This document shows positions 24,303 through 32,297 of a DNA stretch of 64,000 nucleotides, piece after piece. The stretch spans positions 1,736,001 to 1,800,000 of the forward strand of contig LT827128.1 of the NCBI GenBank assembly GCA_900170005.1. The letters are read 5' to 3'. Each line of letters starts with the position of its first letter. Within the stretch, counting starts at the first letter, position 1. Source of the stretch: Gordonibacter massiliensis (ex Traore et al. 2017). Lineage in GTDB: Bacteria > Actinomycetota > Coriobacteriia > Coriobacteriales > Eggerthellaceae. Under the pieces are notes generated by a model that searched no databases, was not told the DNA's origin, and saw nothing but the letters and a program-made list of their open reading frames with translations. The position numbers and the translations under genes were made by a program.

Positions 24303-25226
24303 TCATTGTATCCCAAGCGCCGCCATGACGGACGCCGCGATATCCACAGCCATGCCCGCCTCGGAAACGCACCAACGCAGGAAGAACCCTCCCACCAGCA
24401 CGAACGCCCCCGCAGCCACGGCCGGGCGCGCTGCTCCCTTGCGATTGAGGACCTCGCAGACGAACGGAGCGATAAGCCCGAGCGCCACCACGAGCCCGAG
24501 GAACGGCGCGGCCAGGTCTCCTTGCACGAGCCTCTCGGCCGACGCTTGGGCGGTTCCGCCCCCCAGATAGGCCGCGCCCACGAACAGCGCGAGCACGACG
24601 AGTTCGCACACGATGGCCGCCGCGTCGATTTTCCGCAGGCGGTCCAGCGTCGCCGCGAACCCCTCGCCTGCGCCGGTCAGCACGACCGCGCAGATGAGCA
24701 ATGCGATGCCGGTGGAAAGCGCCGACACGACGAACAGGACGGGCAACCAGGGCGATGCCCACAGCGGCACCGACGGCATGCTCGAGAGGAACAGGCCCGT
24801 GTACACCATCACCACGAAGGCAACGATCGCGAGCAGAGGGCGAACGACCAGCACGAACACCCTCGGAAAAGACGGCCATCCGAACGTCCAAACCAACAGG
24901 GGAACCGCTGCGAGCGCGACGAGGACGAGCAGCGCGAAGGCGCCGACCGTGATGAAGGAGAACGTAGGCTGGAAGAGGAGCGCGAGCGCCCGCTCGCCGC
25001 GTCCGAGGTCGAGGAACAAGCAGGCAGCGCCGATGACGACGGCGGCGATCCCGGCTGCGTAGACGGGTCCGAAGAACCGGCGGTACGCCTCTTTCGGAGC
25101 GTAGCGCCTGCCGCATTCGGCAGCGATCGCCTGCGGGGACAGGCATTCGAGTACGGCGGACACGAGCAACAGCCCGGCACCCGCACCGCCCAGGAACAAG
25201 TACCAAACCGTCAGATCCCCCAGCAT
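24303..25226 (-). CDS. NrfD/PsrC-like polytopic membrane protein, orphan
   Basis: The roughly 307-residue protein has eight or more TM helices. The start resembles DmsC/NrfD proteins (TVWYLFLGGAGAGLLLVSAVLE), with a conserved FLDLGRGERAL loop and SALSTGIAL. No FeS or molybdenum subunit is adjacent on this side, although the molybdoenzyme operon lies downstream after the GntR and SPFH genes. It could serve as an alternative quinone module. ATG 25226 is chosen for the Gly-rich AGGGGGTGGGAG site; 25241 and GTG 25265 are also in frame. Confidence 0.78.
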   Translation of the reverse strand: MLGDLTVWYLFLGGAGAGLLLVSAVLECLSPQAIAAECGRRYAPKEAYRRFFGPVYAAGIAAVVIGAACLFLDLGRGERALALLFQPTFSFITVGAFALLVLVALAAVPLLVWTFGWPSFPRVFVLVVRPLLAIVAFVVMVYTGLFLSSMPSVPLWASPWLPVLFVVSALSTGIALLICAVVLTGAGEGFAATLDRLRKIDAAAIVCELVVLALFVGAAYLGGGTAQASAERLVQGDLAAPFLGLVVALGLIAPFVCEVLNRKGAARPAVAAGAFVLVGGFFLRWCVSEAGMAVDIAASVMAALGIQ

Positions 25227-25302
25227 CTCCCACCCCCTCATCGCCCGCTTGCCCGCACGCTCCACGACACCGCACAGCCATTCTAGGCGATGCGCGCTCC
25301 CC

Positions 25303-25348
25303 TGTCATCTTGAGCTGAACAGCGAAGCTGCGGAGTCGAAGAATCCCC
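25303..25348. repeat. Family 1 repeat, degenerate copy
   Basis: TGTCATCTTGAGCTGAAC is followed by GCGGAGTCGAAGAATCCCC. This is a diverged copy of the TCATCCTGAGC / GTCGAAGGATCC repeat, placed between hipA (ending at 25405) and the NrfD-like gene. Confidence 0.7.
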
Positions 25349-25404
25349 GAGGCGCCGCTGACGTCCTCGCCCAGAACGGCAGAACGTGAGCGGCAACATC
25401 CATA

Positions 25405-26688
25405 TCAAGCGAGACCCGAGCCCAAATCGGCGATGCGACGTTTCGCGGCCGCAGCATGCCGGCCTCCCGCCTCCGGATACAAAAGCGAAGCCGCCGTTAC
25501 CCCCTTATCGATATCGTCGAGAACCTCATCGAGCACTCTGCCCACCACGCGAGCAGAGAGACCCCAGCTCGTCGCCTCCCCGATAACGTGTTCTCGGTCG
25601 ATTCGATCGGCGCGGATCCTCCCGTCGACACGCATGCCCAACGTCAGCACGTGCGGCGTTATCTCACGCGCGGGAACCACGTCGTACAGAGGGCTGAGGG
25701 ACACCCCACCCTTCGCGTCGTGCACAAGCGAATAGTTCTTCGCGTGCGCGTCGGTGTTTCCCAAAACGAGGTTGACCGTCATCTGCTGCAAGAGGGTCAG
25801 CATCTGTGCATGCGGATCGAGAGCGTATGCGGAAAGAAGCGCTGCTATGCCCCGAAACGTCGGATCGCTCTTTCGAGCAGATCGCTCGGCAGCGTACTTC
25901 TGCTCAGGTCCCAACCCCAACGCCTGCGCGCAGTCTTCTTGATGCATTCGGATGACGCTCCCCTGCTCGAGCTTCCGGTCGTAGCGCCTGATCACCAGGA
26001 CGGGCGTGCCGTCGCGCAGACGATACAGCGCCGATTCCGCCGTATCTGTCGCATGCCGGGCCGCAACCATGGCCCACGCCTCGCCCTCGCATAAACCGAG
26101 AAGTCGTCCTTGCGGTTGCGGCTTGAGTATATGGGTTGTTGGAGCGCCCGAAAGGGGAAGCCCGACTTCGAGATGTTCCACCCGCCCATCGGCCACCTCG
26201 ACCTCGCGCAAAGCGGTCACGCACAGCTTCTCCTGGTAGCCTCCCAGAGAAACGCGCATAGTGGATGCACTGTCGTAGGGATGCGTTGGTAAAGCGGCCA
26301 ACCGTCGCGCAAGCTCTTCCTCATCGAGCCGTATGGTCGAACCGCTTTCGCCGCTATCAACGGCGCCCGTTGGAACGACCTTTACCGCGCCAGCGCATTC
26401 CCAACCAACCTCGCGAAGCAGATCGAGATATGAGCCCGAAGAAATGCCGAAGAAGCGGCGCAGCTCGTTCAACCTCGTATCTTCAGGAAGGAGCCCGCTG
26501 AACCATCTTCGCGTGGCTTCGCGATCGAACGGTTCCTCTCGCACGGGCAAAGCGCACGACAGCTGCACGCCGCCCGCGTGCGCAGCGACGTAAGAAGGCT
26601 CGTAGCTGAATCGCGCACCGTCTCTCACGGGTTGCAGTCGACCGACAAGATCATCATGAAGGTACACCAGCAGGCAGTCATCGGACAT
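25405..26688 (-). CDS. hipA: HipA-family serine/threonine kinase toxin
   Basis: The 427-residue protein is a HipA kinase. In E. coli the homologue phosphorylates glutamyl-tRNA synthetase and induces persistence. Visible features are the N-terminal HipA domain (about 5-110), MRVSLGGYQEKLCV (P-loop region), THILKPQP, the catalytic loop GNTDAHAKNYSLV and the metal-binding SPLYDVVPA. The start at MSDDCLL (26688) sits behind GGAGG and overlaps hipB by 11 bp, so the two are translationally coupled. hipB lies upstream, as in classic hipBA. Confidence 0.92.
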   Translation of the reverse strand: MSDDCLLVYLHDDLVGRLQPVRDGARFSYEPSYVAAHAGGVQLSCALPVREEPFDREATRRWFSGLLPEDTRLNELRRFFGISSGSYLDLLREVGWECAGAVKVVPTGAVDSGESGSTIRLDEEELARRLAALPTHPYDSASTMRVSLGGYQEKLCVTALREVEVADGRVEHLEVGLPLSGAPTTHILKPQPQGRLLGLCEGEAWAMVAARHATDTAESALYRLRDGTPVLVIRRYDRKLEQGSVIRMHQEDCAQALGLGPEQKYAAERSARKSDPTFRGIAALLSAYALDPHAQMLTLLQQMTVNLVLGNTDAHAKNYSLVHDAKGGVSLSPLYDVVPAREITPHVLTLGMRVDGRIRADRIDREHVIGEATSWGLSARVVGRVLDEVLDDIDKGVTAASLLYPEAGGRHAAAAKRRIADLGSGLA

Positions 26689-26956
26689 GGCCGCCATCCT
26701 CCCGCTCGTCATCCGAAGCAAGTCTCACCGTCGTCTGCGCTGTCTTCGGTACCGCCACCAGGTTCAAACCAAGATAGCTTATCGCTTTCATCACGGTTTC
26801 GGAAGACACCGGCTTTCCGTTCTCAAGGGACGAGAGCGTCGCGTGCGAGACGCCGATCATCTCAGCGTAGTCTGCCTGGCTGATGCCGCGGGCCTTCCTA
26901 CGCTGCTTCAAGAAATCGCCGAGCTGTTTGAGCGAATAGACGTTGCTCCACTCCAT
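26678..26956 (-). CDS. hipB: HipB-type antitoxin (XRE HTH)
   Basis: The 92-residue XRE-family DNA-binding protein has its HTH at about 15-65 (LGDFLKQRRKARGISQADYAEMIGVSHATLSSLENG). It would neutralise HipA and repress its own operon. The start at MEWSNVYS is behind AGGAGCGTGC. Two palindromes carrying ATATCAAA / TTTGATAT lie just upstream and are the likely operators. A longer frame from 27001 lacks a ribosome site. Confidence 0.92.
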   Translation of the reverse strand: MEWSNVYSLKQLGDFLKQRRKARGISQADYAEMIGVSHATLSSLENGKPVSSETVMKAISYLGLNLVAVPKTAQTTVRLASDDEREDGGHVR

Positions 26957-26977
26957 GCACGCTCCTAGCGTCAAAAT

Positions 26978-27014
26978 TATTTGATATTGAGAGTATAGCA
27001 CTCGATATCAAATA
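26978..27014. promoter_or_regulatory. hipBA operator 1 overlapping the -10 box
   Basis: The arms 26978-26991 (TATTTGATATTGAG) and 27001-27014 (CTCGATATCAAATA) pair with one mismatch around a 9-bp spacer. On the minus strand the spacer contains TATACT (26997-26992), a good -10 hexamer, placing the likely TSS about 30 nt before hipB. HipB binding here would block the promoter. Confidence 0.72.
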
Positions 27015-27041
27015 TTCTTTATATTCCTTGTCTGTAGCTAT

Positions 27042-27061
27042 ATATCAAACATATTTGATAT
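27042..27061. promoter_or_regulatory. hipBA operator 2
   Basis: ATATCAAA (27042-27049) and TTTGATAT (27054-27061) form a perfect palindrome with a 4-bp spacer. The half-site is the same as in operator 1. The two operators are about 55 bp apart centre to centre, which would allow cooperative binding. Confidence 0.68.
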
Positions 27062-27169
27062 GCGCAAGAACGATTGTCAGCATCTTTTCTTTTATAACCG
27101 GACACGCCCTGTCCGGTAGCGTTCGGTATCGTGTCTTTCGTCAACGCAACCTAACGAGAGGACACTGCC

Positions 27170-27637
27170 ATGAACTACGAAATCGTCGAGCTTCCCGCGC
27201 GCACCGTCGTCGGGCCCACCGTGCGCGCCTCCAACAACTCGCCGGAGGAAGGCGCCGTCATCGGCCAGCTCTGGCAACGTTTCATGGGCGAGGGCATGGA
27301 CCGCGCCATCCCCGAGAAGCGCGTGGAGCCCTACGGCTGCTTCGGTCTGTACTACGACTACGACATGGGCAACATGAGCTATAAGATGCTCGTGGGCTGC
27401 GAGACCGACGCCGACGCGCCCGAGGGCATGGAGGCGCAGGCCATCGCCGCCGGCCGCTATGCGAAAATCGCCATCCGCGGCGGCGACTGCGTTGCCAGCG
27501 TCCAGAAAGCATGGGAGGACATCTGGGCCGACGAGGAGCTCACGGCGCAGCGCGCGTTCACCGTGGACTTCGAAGCCTACCTGCCGGGCGAGGACATGTC
27601 CTGCGCCGACATCGACGTGTTCGTGGCGCTGAAATAG
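27170..27637 (+). CDS. GyrI-like (AraC effector-binding) domain protein
   Basis: The 155-residue protein consists of one stand-alone SOUL/GyrI-type ligand-binding domain: MNYEIVELPARTVVGPTVRASN at the start, AIPEKRVEPYGCFGLYYDYD in the middle, and IAAGRYAKIAIRGGD. Such domains bind hydrophobic cationic drugs or occur as effector domains of AraC regulators; stand-alone forms may inhibit gyrase, sequester drugs or hydrolyse them. A good GAGAGGAC site precedes the start. It is divergent from hipBA and upstream of a second GyrI-like gene at 28.5 kb. Confidence 0.87.
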   Translation: MNYEIVELPARTVVGPTVRASNNSPEEGAVIGQLWQRFMGEGMDRAIPEKRVEPYGCFGLYYDYDMGNMSYKMLVGCETDADAPEGMEAQAIAAGRYAKIAIRGGDCVASVQKAWEDIWADEELTAQRAFTVDFEAYLPGEDMSCADIDVFVALK

Positions 27638-27649
27638 CTCGCCGCGGTT

Positions 27650-27702
27650 GCTTGCCGAAGCGGCGAGGCACGTTTCGGCAAGCCCGAAGCGCGCCTCGCC
27701 GC
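27650..27702 (+). terminator. Two interleaved, mutually exclusive hairpins
   Basis: GCTTGCCGAA (27650-27659) can pair with TTCGGCAAGC (27674-27683), and AGCGGCGAGGC (27659-27669) with GCCTCGCCGCT (27692-27702). The arms interleave, so only one stem can form at a time unless a pseudoknot does. It follows the GyrI-like gene and may terminate its transcript. No strong T-run is seen. Confidence 0.4.
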
Positions 27703-27810
27703 TCGCTCTTCAGCAAGCCCCGGATAAGGCAACCGACGGTTGCTTGACGGAACCCGGAGCGCATGGTTCCATGGTGGGAGGTTTCGAACAACCCCGGAAA
27801 AGGAGCCAGC

Positions 27811-28284
27811 ATGGCGATCAAAGACACGCTCATCGAAATCAGGGAGCAGAACGGCCTCACGCAAAGCGAGATGGCCGAGCGCCTGTTCGTCACGCGGCAA
27901 GCGGTGTCGCGCTGGGAGTGCGGCGATACGCAGCCGGGCATCGATACGCTCAAGCTCATCGCCACCACGTTCCACGTGCCCATCGAGGCGCTGCTGGAGC
28001 TGCCGATGCAAAGCGTGTGCCAAAGCTGCGGCATGCCGCTTTCGGGCCCCAGCCTGCTGGGCACCGAGGCCGACGGCTCTCCGAGCGAGCACCACTGCAA
28101 GTGGTGCTATGCGGACGGCGGGTACCTGGGCGACTGCACCATGGAGGACATGGTGAACATATGCGTGGAGAACATGACGAAGACCGAGGCGCCGTTCACA
28201 GAGGCCGAGGCGCGCTCCTACATGGAAGCGCTGTTGCCCCGGCTCGACCGCTGGAAGGACGCGGCGCCGACCGAGGCGCGGTAG
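27811..28284 (+). CDS. XRE HTH regulator with C-terminal zinc-ribbon domain
   Basis: The protein has 157 residues. An N-terminal Cro/C1-type HTH (about 3-60; GLTQSEMAERLFVTRQAVSRWECGDTQP) is fused to a putative zinc-ribbon domain beginning CQSCGMPLSGPSLLGTEADG and continuing HHCKWCY with two further Cys, a layout seen in small transcription-associated proteins. The zinc ligands would be the two CxxC pairs. The start at MAIKDTL has AAAAGGAG upstream. It lies between the two GyrI-like genes, so it may regulate them. Confidence 0.87.
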   Translation: MAIKDTLIEIREQNGLTQSEMAERLFVTRQAVSRWECGDTQPGIDTLKLIATTFHVPIEALLELPMQSVCQSCGMPLSGPSLLGTEADGSPSEHHCKWCYADGGYLGDCTMEDMVNICVENMTKTEAPFTEAEARSYMEALLPRLDRWKDAAPTEAR

Positions 28285-28343
28285 CCCGAGGCGCGCGGAG
28301 CCCCGGGAAGGATCGCGTCGCGCGTGCAGCCGGAGCGTCCTTC

Positions 28344-28372
28344 GTAGGGGCGGTGCTTGCGCCGCCCGTTCG
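28344..28372. repeat. Family 2 hairpin repeat
   Basis: GTAGGGGCGGTGCTTGCGCC followed by GCCCGTTCGCG forms the family 2 hairpin, orientation opposite to the next copy. It lies in the 28285-28533 gap. Confidence 0.7.
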
Positions 28373-28406
28373 CGTGCAAGCGCGTAAATGTGCCCTCGGT
28401 TGCTTT

Positions 28407-28447
28407 TCCGGCTTCGCCGGAACGGGCGCTCTGGAGAGCGCCCCTAC
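28407..28447. repeat. Family 2 hairpin repeat, second copy in this gap
   Basis: CCGGCTTCGCCGG is followed by the hairpin GGGCGCTCTGGAGAGCGCCC at 28424-28443 and CTACGGAG. It resembles the pheS-pheT copy closely (GCCGGAACGGGCG in both). No gene is seen in the gap. Confidence 0.75.
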
Positions 28448-28533
28448 GGAGACGACCGCAGATGTGCACGGGGCGACCGCAAAAGGCGCGCGCCTCTGCG
28501 GCGCAACCCCCGCAACGAGAACAGGAGCAAACC

Positions 28534-29238
28534 ATGGCCGGAGCGTTCGACTTCAAGAAAGAGTACCGGGACCTCTACCTGCCGAAAGCCAAGCCGGCGC
28601 TCGTCGACGTACCGGCCATGAGCTTCGTCGCTGTGGCCGGAGAAGGCAACCCGAACGAGGAGAACGGCGCCTACGCCGAGGCGCTTGCGCTCCAGTACGC
28701 CGTCTCGTACACCATCAAGATGGCGAAGATGGGACCTTGGCAGCCGGAGGGCTACTTCGACTACGTCGTGCCGCCGCTGGAAGGCTTGTGGTGGACCGCC
28801 GCGGGCGGGTTCGACGGGCGAAACATCCTCGACAAAGACAAGCTGAACTGGGTGTCCCTGATTCGCCTGCCGGAGTTCGTCACGCCCGACGTGTTCGCTT
28901 GGGCGCTCGAGCAGGTGGCGGCCAAGAAGCCCGAACTCGACGCGGAGAGAGCGCGCTTCCTGACGTTCGCCGAAGGGCCGTGCGCGCAGATCCTGCACAA
29001 GGGCCCGTACGACGACGAGCCCGCCACCGTGGCCGAGTTGGAGGCGTTCATCGCCGCCAACGGGCTGGCCGACGACATCGCCGACCCGAAGAACGCCGCA
29101 GCCCTGCTGGACGCGCTCGACGCAGACGGCGGCGTGCCGCCGGTGCGGCTGCACCATGAAATCTATTTGGGGGACCCGCGCCGCACGAAGCCGGAGAACC
29201 TGAGAACCGTCATCCGCCATCCAGTGAGGTCCGCGTGA
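28534..29238 (+). CDS. GyrI-like small-molecule-binding domain protein
   Basis: The 234-residue protein matches the GyrI-like family represented by YjbI/TIGR-type conserved proteins: FDFKKEYRDLYLPKAKPALVDVPAMSFVAVAGEGNPNE near the N-terminus, GYFDYVVPPLEGLWW, and a C-terminal PVRLHHEIYLGDPRRTKPENLRTVIRHPVR. The conserved C-terminal DPRRT(K)PE(N)L(R)T(I)(L)RHP is diagnostic for this group. A GAACAGGAG site precedes the ATG. It overlaps the radical SAM gene by 4 bp (GTGA), so the two are coupled. Confidence 0.87.
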   Translation: MAGAFDFKKEYRDLYLPKAKPALVDVPAMSFVAVAGEGNPNEENGAYAEALALQYAVSYTIKMAKMGPWQPEGYFDYVVPPLEGLWWTAAGGFDGRNILDKDKLNWVSLIRLPEFVTPDVFAWALEQVAAKKPELDAERARFLTFAEGPCAQILHKGPYDDEPATVAELEAFIAANGLADDIADPKNAAALLDALDADGGVPPVRLHHEIYLGDPRRTKPENLRTVIRHPVRSA

Positions 29239-30149
29239 GCGGGAGCGCGCCCGCACCCTGCCCCACCGTGCGGGCGCGCTCCATCCTGCAGAAGGTGCGC
29301 CATCACGGCGACGAGTGGTTCGGCATCGACTACAACATGAACCTGTACCGCGGCTGCTGCCACGGCTGCATCTACTGCGACAGCCGAAGCGAGTGCTACC
29401 GCGTGGACGACTTCGACCGCGTGCGCGTGAAGTTCGACGCGCTGGCCATTCTGCGTCGCGAGCTGCGAAGCCGCCGCGTGCGCGGCGTGGTGGGCGTGGG
29501 CGCCATGTCCGACACGTACAATCCCTTTGAGCGCGACCTGAACGTGACGCGCGGCGCGTTGGAGCTGCTGGCGGAGCACGGCTTCGGCGTGTCGGTGGAC
29601 ACGAAGAGCACGCTGGTCACGCGCGACATCGACCTGTTGCGCGCCATCGGCGGCGCGGGCGGCGCCATAGCCAAGCTCACCATCACCACCGCCGACGATC
29701 GCCTGGCGCGCCTCATCGAGCCGCATGCGCCAGCGCCTTCCGAGCGCTTCGCGGCGCTGGCCGAGCTCGCCGAGGCCGGCGTGTTCTGCGGCGTGCTGTT
29801 CACGCCCACCCTGCCGTGGGTGACCGACGACGAGACAACTGTACGCGGCGTGGTGGAGGGCGCGGCCGCGGCGGGCGCGCGGTTCGTCTACCATATGACG
29901 GGCGTGACCATGCGCGACCGCCAGCGCGACCACTTCCTCGAGCGCGTCGCCGCGGTCGACCCCGCCTTGCCCGACCGCTATCGGCGCGCGTTCGGCGAGC
30001 GCTACTTCTGCAACAGCCCGCGCGCGGCCGAGAGCCGCGCCCTGTTCCGCGCCCTCTGCAAGGAGCACGGCCTGCTCTGGCGCATGCCCGACATCATCGC
30101 CGCCTACAAGCCCGCCCAGCCCGTAGGCTCGCAGGGCAGCCTGTTCTGA
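29235..30149 (+). CDS. SPL-family radical SAM protein
   Basis: The 304-residue protein resembles spore photoproduct lyase-type radical SAM proteins. The cluster motif C41-x3-C45-x2-C48 is in YRGCCHGCIYCDSR, preceded by GIDYNMNLYRGC, as in the SPL-like family Rv2578c/PA0069. An AdoMet-binding barrel follows (VVGVGAMSDTYNPFE, ITTADDRLARLIEPHAP, GVLFTPTLPWVTD). The reaction is unknown. It begins at a GTG overlapping the stop of the GyrI-like gene. Confidence 0.88.
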   Translation: MSGSAPAPCPTVRARSILQKVRHHGDEWFGIDYNMNLYRGCCHGCIYCDSRSECYRVDDFDRVRVKFDALAILRRELRSRRVRGVVGVGAMSDTYNPFERDLNVTRGALELLAEHGFGVSVDTKSTLVTRDIDLLRAIGGAGGAIAKLTITTADDRLARLIEPHAPAPSERFAALAELAEAGVFCGVLFTPTLPWVTDDETTVRGVVEGAAAAGARFVYHMTGVTMRDRQRDHFLERVAAVDPALPDRYRRAFGERYFCNSPRAAESRALFRALCKEHGLLWRMPDIIAAYKPAQPVGSQGSLF

Positions 30150-30192
30150 GAGGGGCGAACGATGCCCGCCCTGCGCGCGCGCCGCGCCCGTC

Positions 30193-30504
30193 TCACGCGG
30201 CCGTGCCGCTCCAAGGCTTTATCTTCTCCAACTCGTCCGACAGCTCCCGGAGGGCCATCTCGGTATCGTATGCGACTTGCGCGCGCAACCAGTACCCGTT
30301 CGAGAGGCCGAAGAACTTGCACAGCCGAAGATCGGTATCGGCCGTTATCGCGCGCTTTCCGGCCACGATCTGGCCGATGCGTCCCGCAGGAACACCAACC
30401 TCCTTAGCCAACCGATATTGGGTGATGTTCATCGGCTCCAGAAACTCCTCCTTCAACAGCTCCCCCGGCGAGATGGGGACAACCGCGTACTCTATTCTTC
30501 CCAT
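30193..30504 (-). CDS. higA: HigA-family antitoxin
   Basis: The 103-residue XRE-type antitoxin has the HigA layout: PISPGELLKEEFLEPMNITQYRLAKEVGVPAGRIGQIVAGKRAIT, then LRLCKFFGLSNGYWLRAQVAYD. It follows the toxin gene by 20 bp, the toxin-first order typical of higBA. It would bind HigB and repress the palindromic operator upstream. Confidence 0.93.
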   Translation of the reverse strand: MGRIEYAVVPISPGELLKEEFLEPMNITQYRLAKEVGVPAGRIGQIVAGKRAITADTDLRLCKFFGLSNGYWLRAQVAYDTEMALRELSDELEKIKPWSGTAA

Positions 30505-30524
30505 TATGCAAAACCTCCTTAATG

Positions 30525-30797
30525 CTAATCGACCATCTCAACGTCTTGGGCGCCTGCCGTCGTCCAGCGAAAGCATAGTCTGAACTGGTCGTTTATACGA
30601 ATACTGTAACAGCCGTCACGATCCCCCTTCAACGCCTCAAGCCTATTGCCAGGAGGGACGCGCAGATCATCCAGCGTCAGCGCGATTTCTAACTGGCGTA
30701 GCTTGCGGCGCGCCACGCGCTCGAACGACACGAACCGTTTGACGCGAATTCCCTTCGCGAGCTTTTCAGCATCTTGGTCTTTAAAGGAAACGATCAT
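30525..30797 (-). CDS. higB: HigB/RelE-type toxin
   Basis: The 90-residue RelE-superfamily mRNA interferase has the HigB pattern: [62 protein letters not shown]. It probably cleaves mRNA at the ribosome. No ribosome site is present: the start codon follows directly after a promoter, so translation is probably leaderless. higA lies downstream. Confidence 0.92.
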   Translation of the reverse strand: MIVSFKDQDAEKLAKGIRVKRFVSFERVARRKLRQLEIALTLDDLRVPPGNRLEALKGDRDGCYSIRINDQFRLCFRWTTAGAQDVEMVD

Positions 30798-30848
30798 GAA
30801 GAAATAGTAACGCTATACGTTAATAACGTCAAGCGTTACTATTTCTTC
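30798..30848 (-). promoter_or_regulatory. higBA promoter embedded in a 16-bp perfect palindrome
   Basis: The arms 30798-30813 and 30833-30848 (core AGTAACGC / GCGTTACT) are perfectly complementary, with a nested ACGTTAATAACGT palindrome. On the minus strand TTGACG (30832-30827), 17 bp, TACTAT (30809-30804) and six bases lead to the higB ATG at 30797. Autorepression by HigA at this site is expected from the family. Confidence 0.78.
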
Positions 30849-30919
30849 GGAACCGAAGTGTTGACTCGCCAGGTGTGCCGGGCGCAGGCGAAAAGAGAAC
30901 GGGAGATGCTGGAGTGCCG

Positions 30920-31957
30920 CTACCGCTCCAGCAGGAAGCCGTGGCCGAGCGGGTCGGCGGCATCCACGAGGCAGGTCCCCACCCCGGTGAGGAACGCCGA
31001 TCCCGTGATGCGCGGGACCACGGCGGGCACGCCGCCCACGGTCGTTTCCCGCTCCACGACGCCCGTGAAGCGCGTGCCCATGAAGCTCTCGCAGACCACG
31101 GGCTCGCCGCGCCCGATGGCGCCGCGTCGGTACAGCGCGGCCAGCTTGGCGCTCAAGCCCGTGCCGCACGGCGAGCGGTCGACCTGCCCGGCGCCGAACA
31201 CCACCACATGGCGCAGCGCCGCAACGGCGGGGTCGGGCGCAGGGCCGTAGAACTCCACCAGATCGACGGCATCGATGTCGAGCGTCGGATGCTCCACGCG
31301 GATCGAGCGGTTCACGGCCTCCCTCACACGCGACCCGAACCGCGCGTAGGCGGACGCCGTCGCCGGCCCGATCTCGCCAAGGCCCAGCGGCGCGGCATCC
31401 ACGAGCGCGAAGAAGCTGCCACCGAAGGCGATGGCCAGCGAAACGGCGCGGCCGTCCACGTCCACCGTCGCTTCATCGCAGAAGACGAACGAGGGCACGT
31501 TCTCGAACGAGACGGACTCCACCTTCCCGTCGCGCACGCGCGCCGCGGTGCGCACGAGCCCGGCGGGCGCCTCAAGCACGACCTCGTTATCGCCTTCGCG
31601 GGCCGCCACGATCCCGGTTTCGAGCACGGCCGCCGCTACGGCCATCGTGCCGTGTCCGCACATGTTCAAGTAGCCGCCCGTGTCCATGAACACGACACCG
31701 ACCTGGGCCTCGGGGTCAACCGGCTCGCAGAGGAACGCGCCGAACATGTCGTGATGCCCGCGCGGCTCGAGCATGAGGGCGCGCCGAAGATCGTCGCAGC
31801 GCTCCTCCATCCAACGGCGCTTCTCGATCATCGTGGCGCCTTGCGGCTCGGCAAAGCCGCCCACGGCCACGCGGCACGGTTCGCCGGCCGCATGCACGTC
31901 CACCACCTGCACCGCCGCCTCGAAGCGATCGAAGTCCACCTTCGCCGTCAGATCCAT
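30920..31957 (-). CDS. Proline racemase / 4-hydroxyproline epimerase family protein
   Basis: The 345-residue enzyme inverts the alpha carbon of proline or hydroxyproline with two catalytic cysteines. Both are present: Cys100 in GYLNMCGHGTM and Cys264 in DRSPCGTGLSA. Other family blocks are VHAAGEPCRV and GGSFFALVD. The 335-345 residue length fits. Substrate specificity between proline and trans-4-hydroxyproline cannot be read reliably. The start at MDLTAKV has GAAGGTGCG upstream. It is a single gene; no proline reductase genes are nearby. Confidence 0.88.
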   Translation of the reverse strand: MDLTAKVDFDRFEAAVQVVDVHAAGEPCRVAVGGFAEPQGATMIEKRRWMEERCDDLRRALMLEPRGHHDMFGAFLCEPVDPEAQVGVVFMDTGGYLNMCGHGTMAVAAAVLETGIVAAREGDNEVVLEAPAGLVRTAARVRDGKVESVSFENVPSFVFCDEATVDVDGRAVSLAIAFGGSFFALVDAAPLGLGEIGPATASAYARFGSRVREAVNRSIRVEHPTLDIDAVDLVEFYGPAPDPAVAALRHVVVFGAGQVDRSPCGTGLSAKLAALYRRGAIGRGEPVVCESFMGTRFTGVVERETTVGGVPAVVPRITGSAFLTGVGTCLVDAADPLGHGFLLER

Positions 31958-32297
31958 GCCCGCACCTTCCGTCGTTTGCCCTGACGCTCCGAGCATAGCA
32001 CAACGACGCGGAAGGCGCGGCTGATGCACCGCCGACGCCCCGAAAGCCCGTCCCCCTCTCCAAGCGCGCCAAAACCCACGCTCATCCATGCCGGACGCCC
32101 GCGCCGCATGAGGCACCCGCCGGCAGGCAGACCCCGCCGCCGCCCCGCCCTTCGCGCCGAGCCGCCCGCACAGGGCCGGATGCGCCAGCCGCGCTTCCCT
32201 CCCCTGTCCGAGCAAGGCGTCCCGGACGAACCGCAACGCCTTGCGGCCGGAAAGGCCGAACGGAAAGCGCGTCTACGGCGGTTCCGACAAGGAGCAT

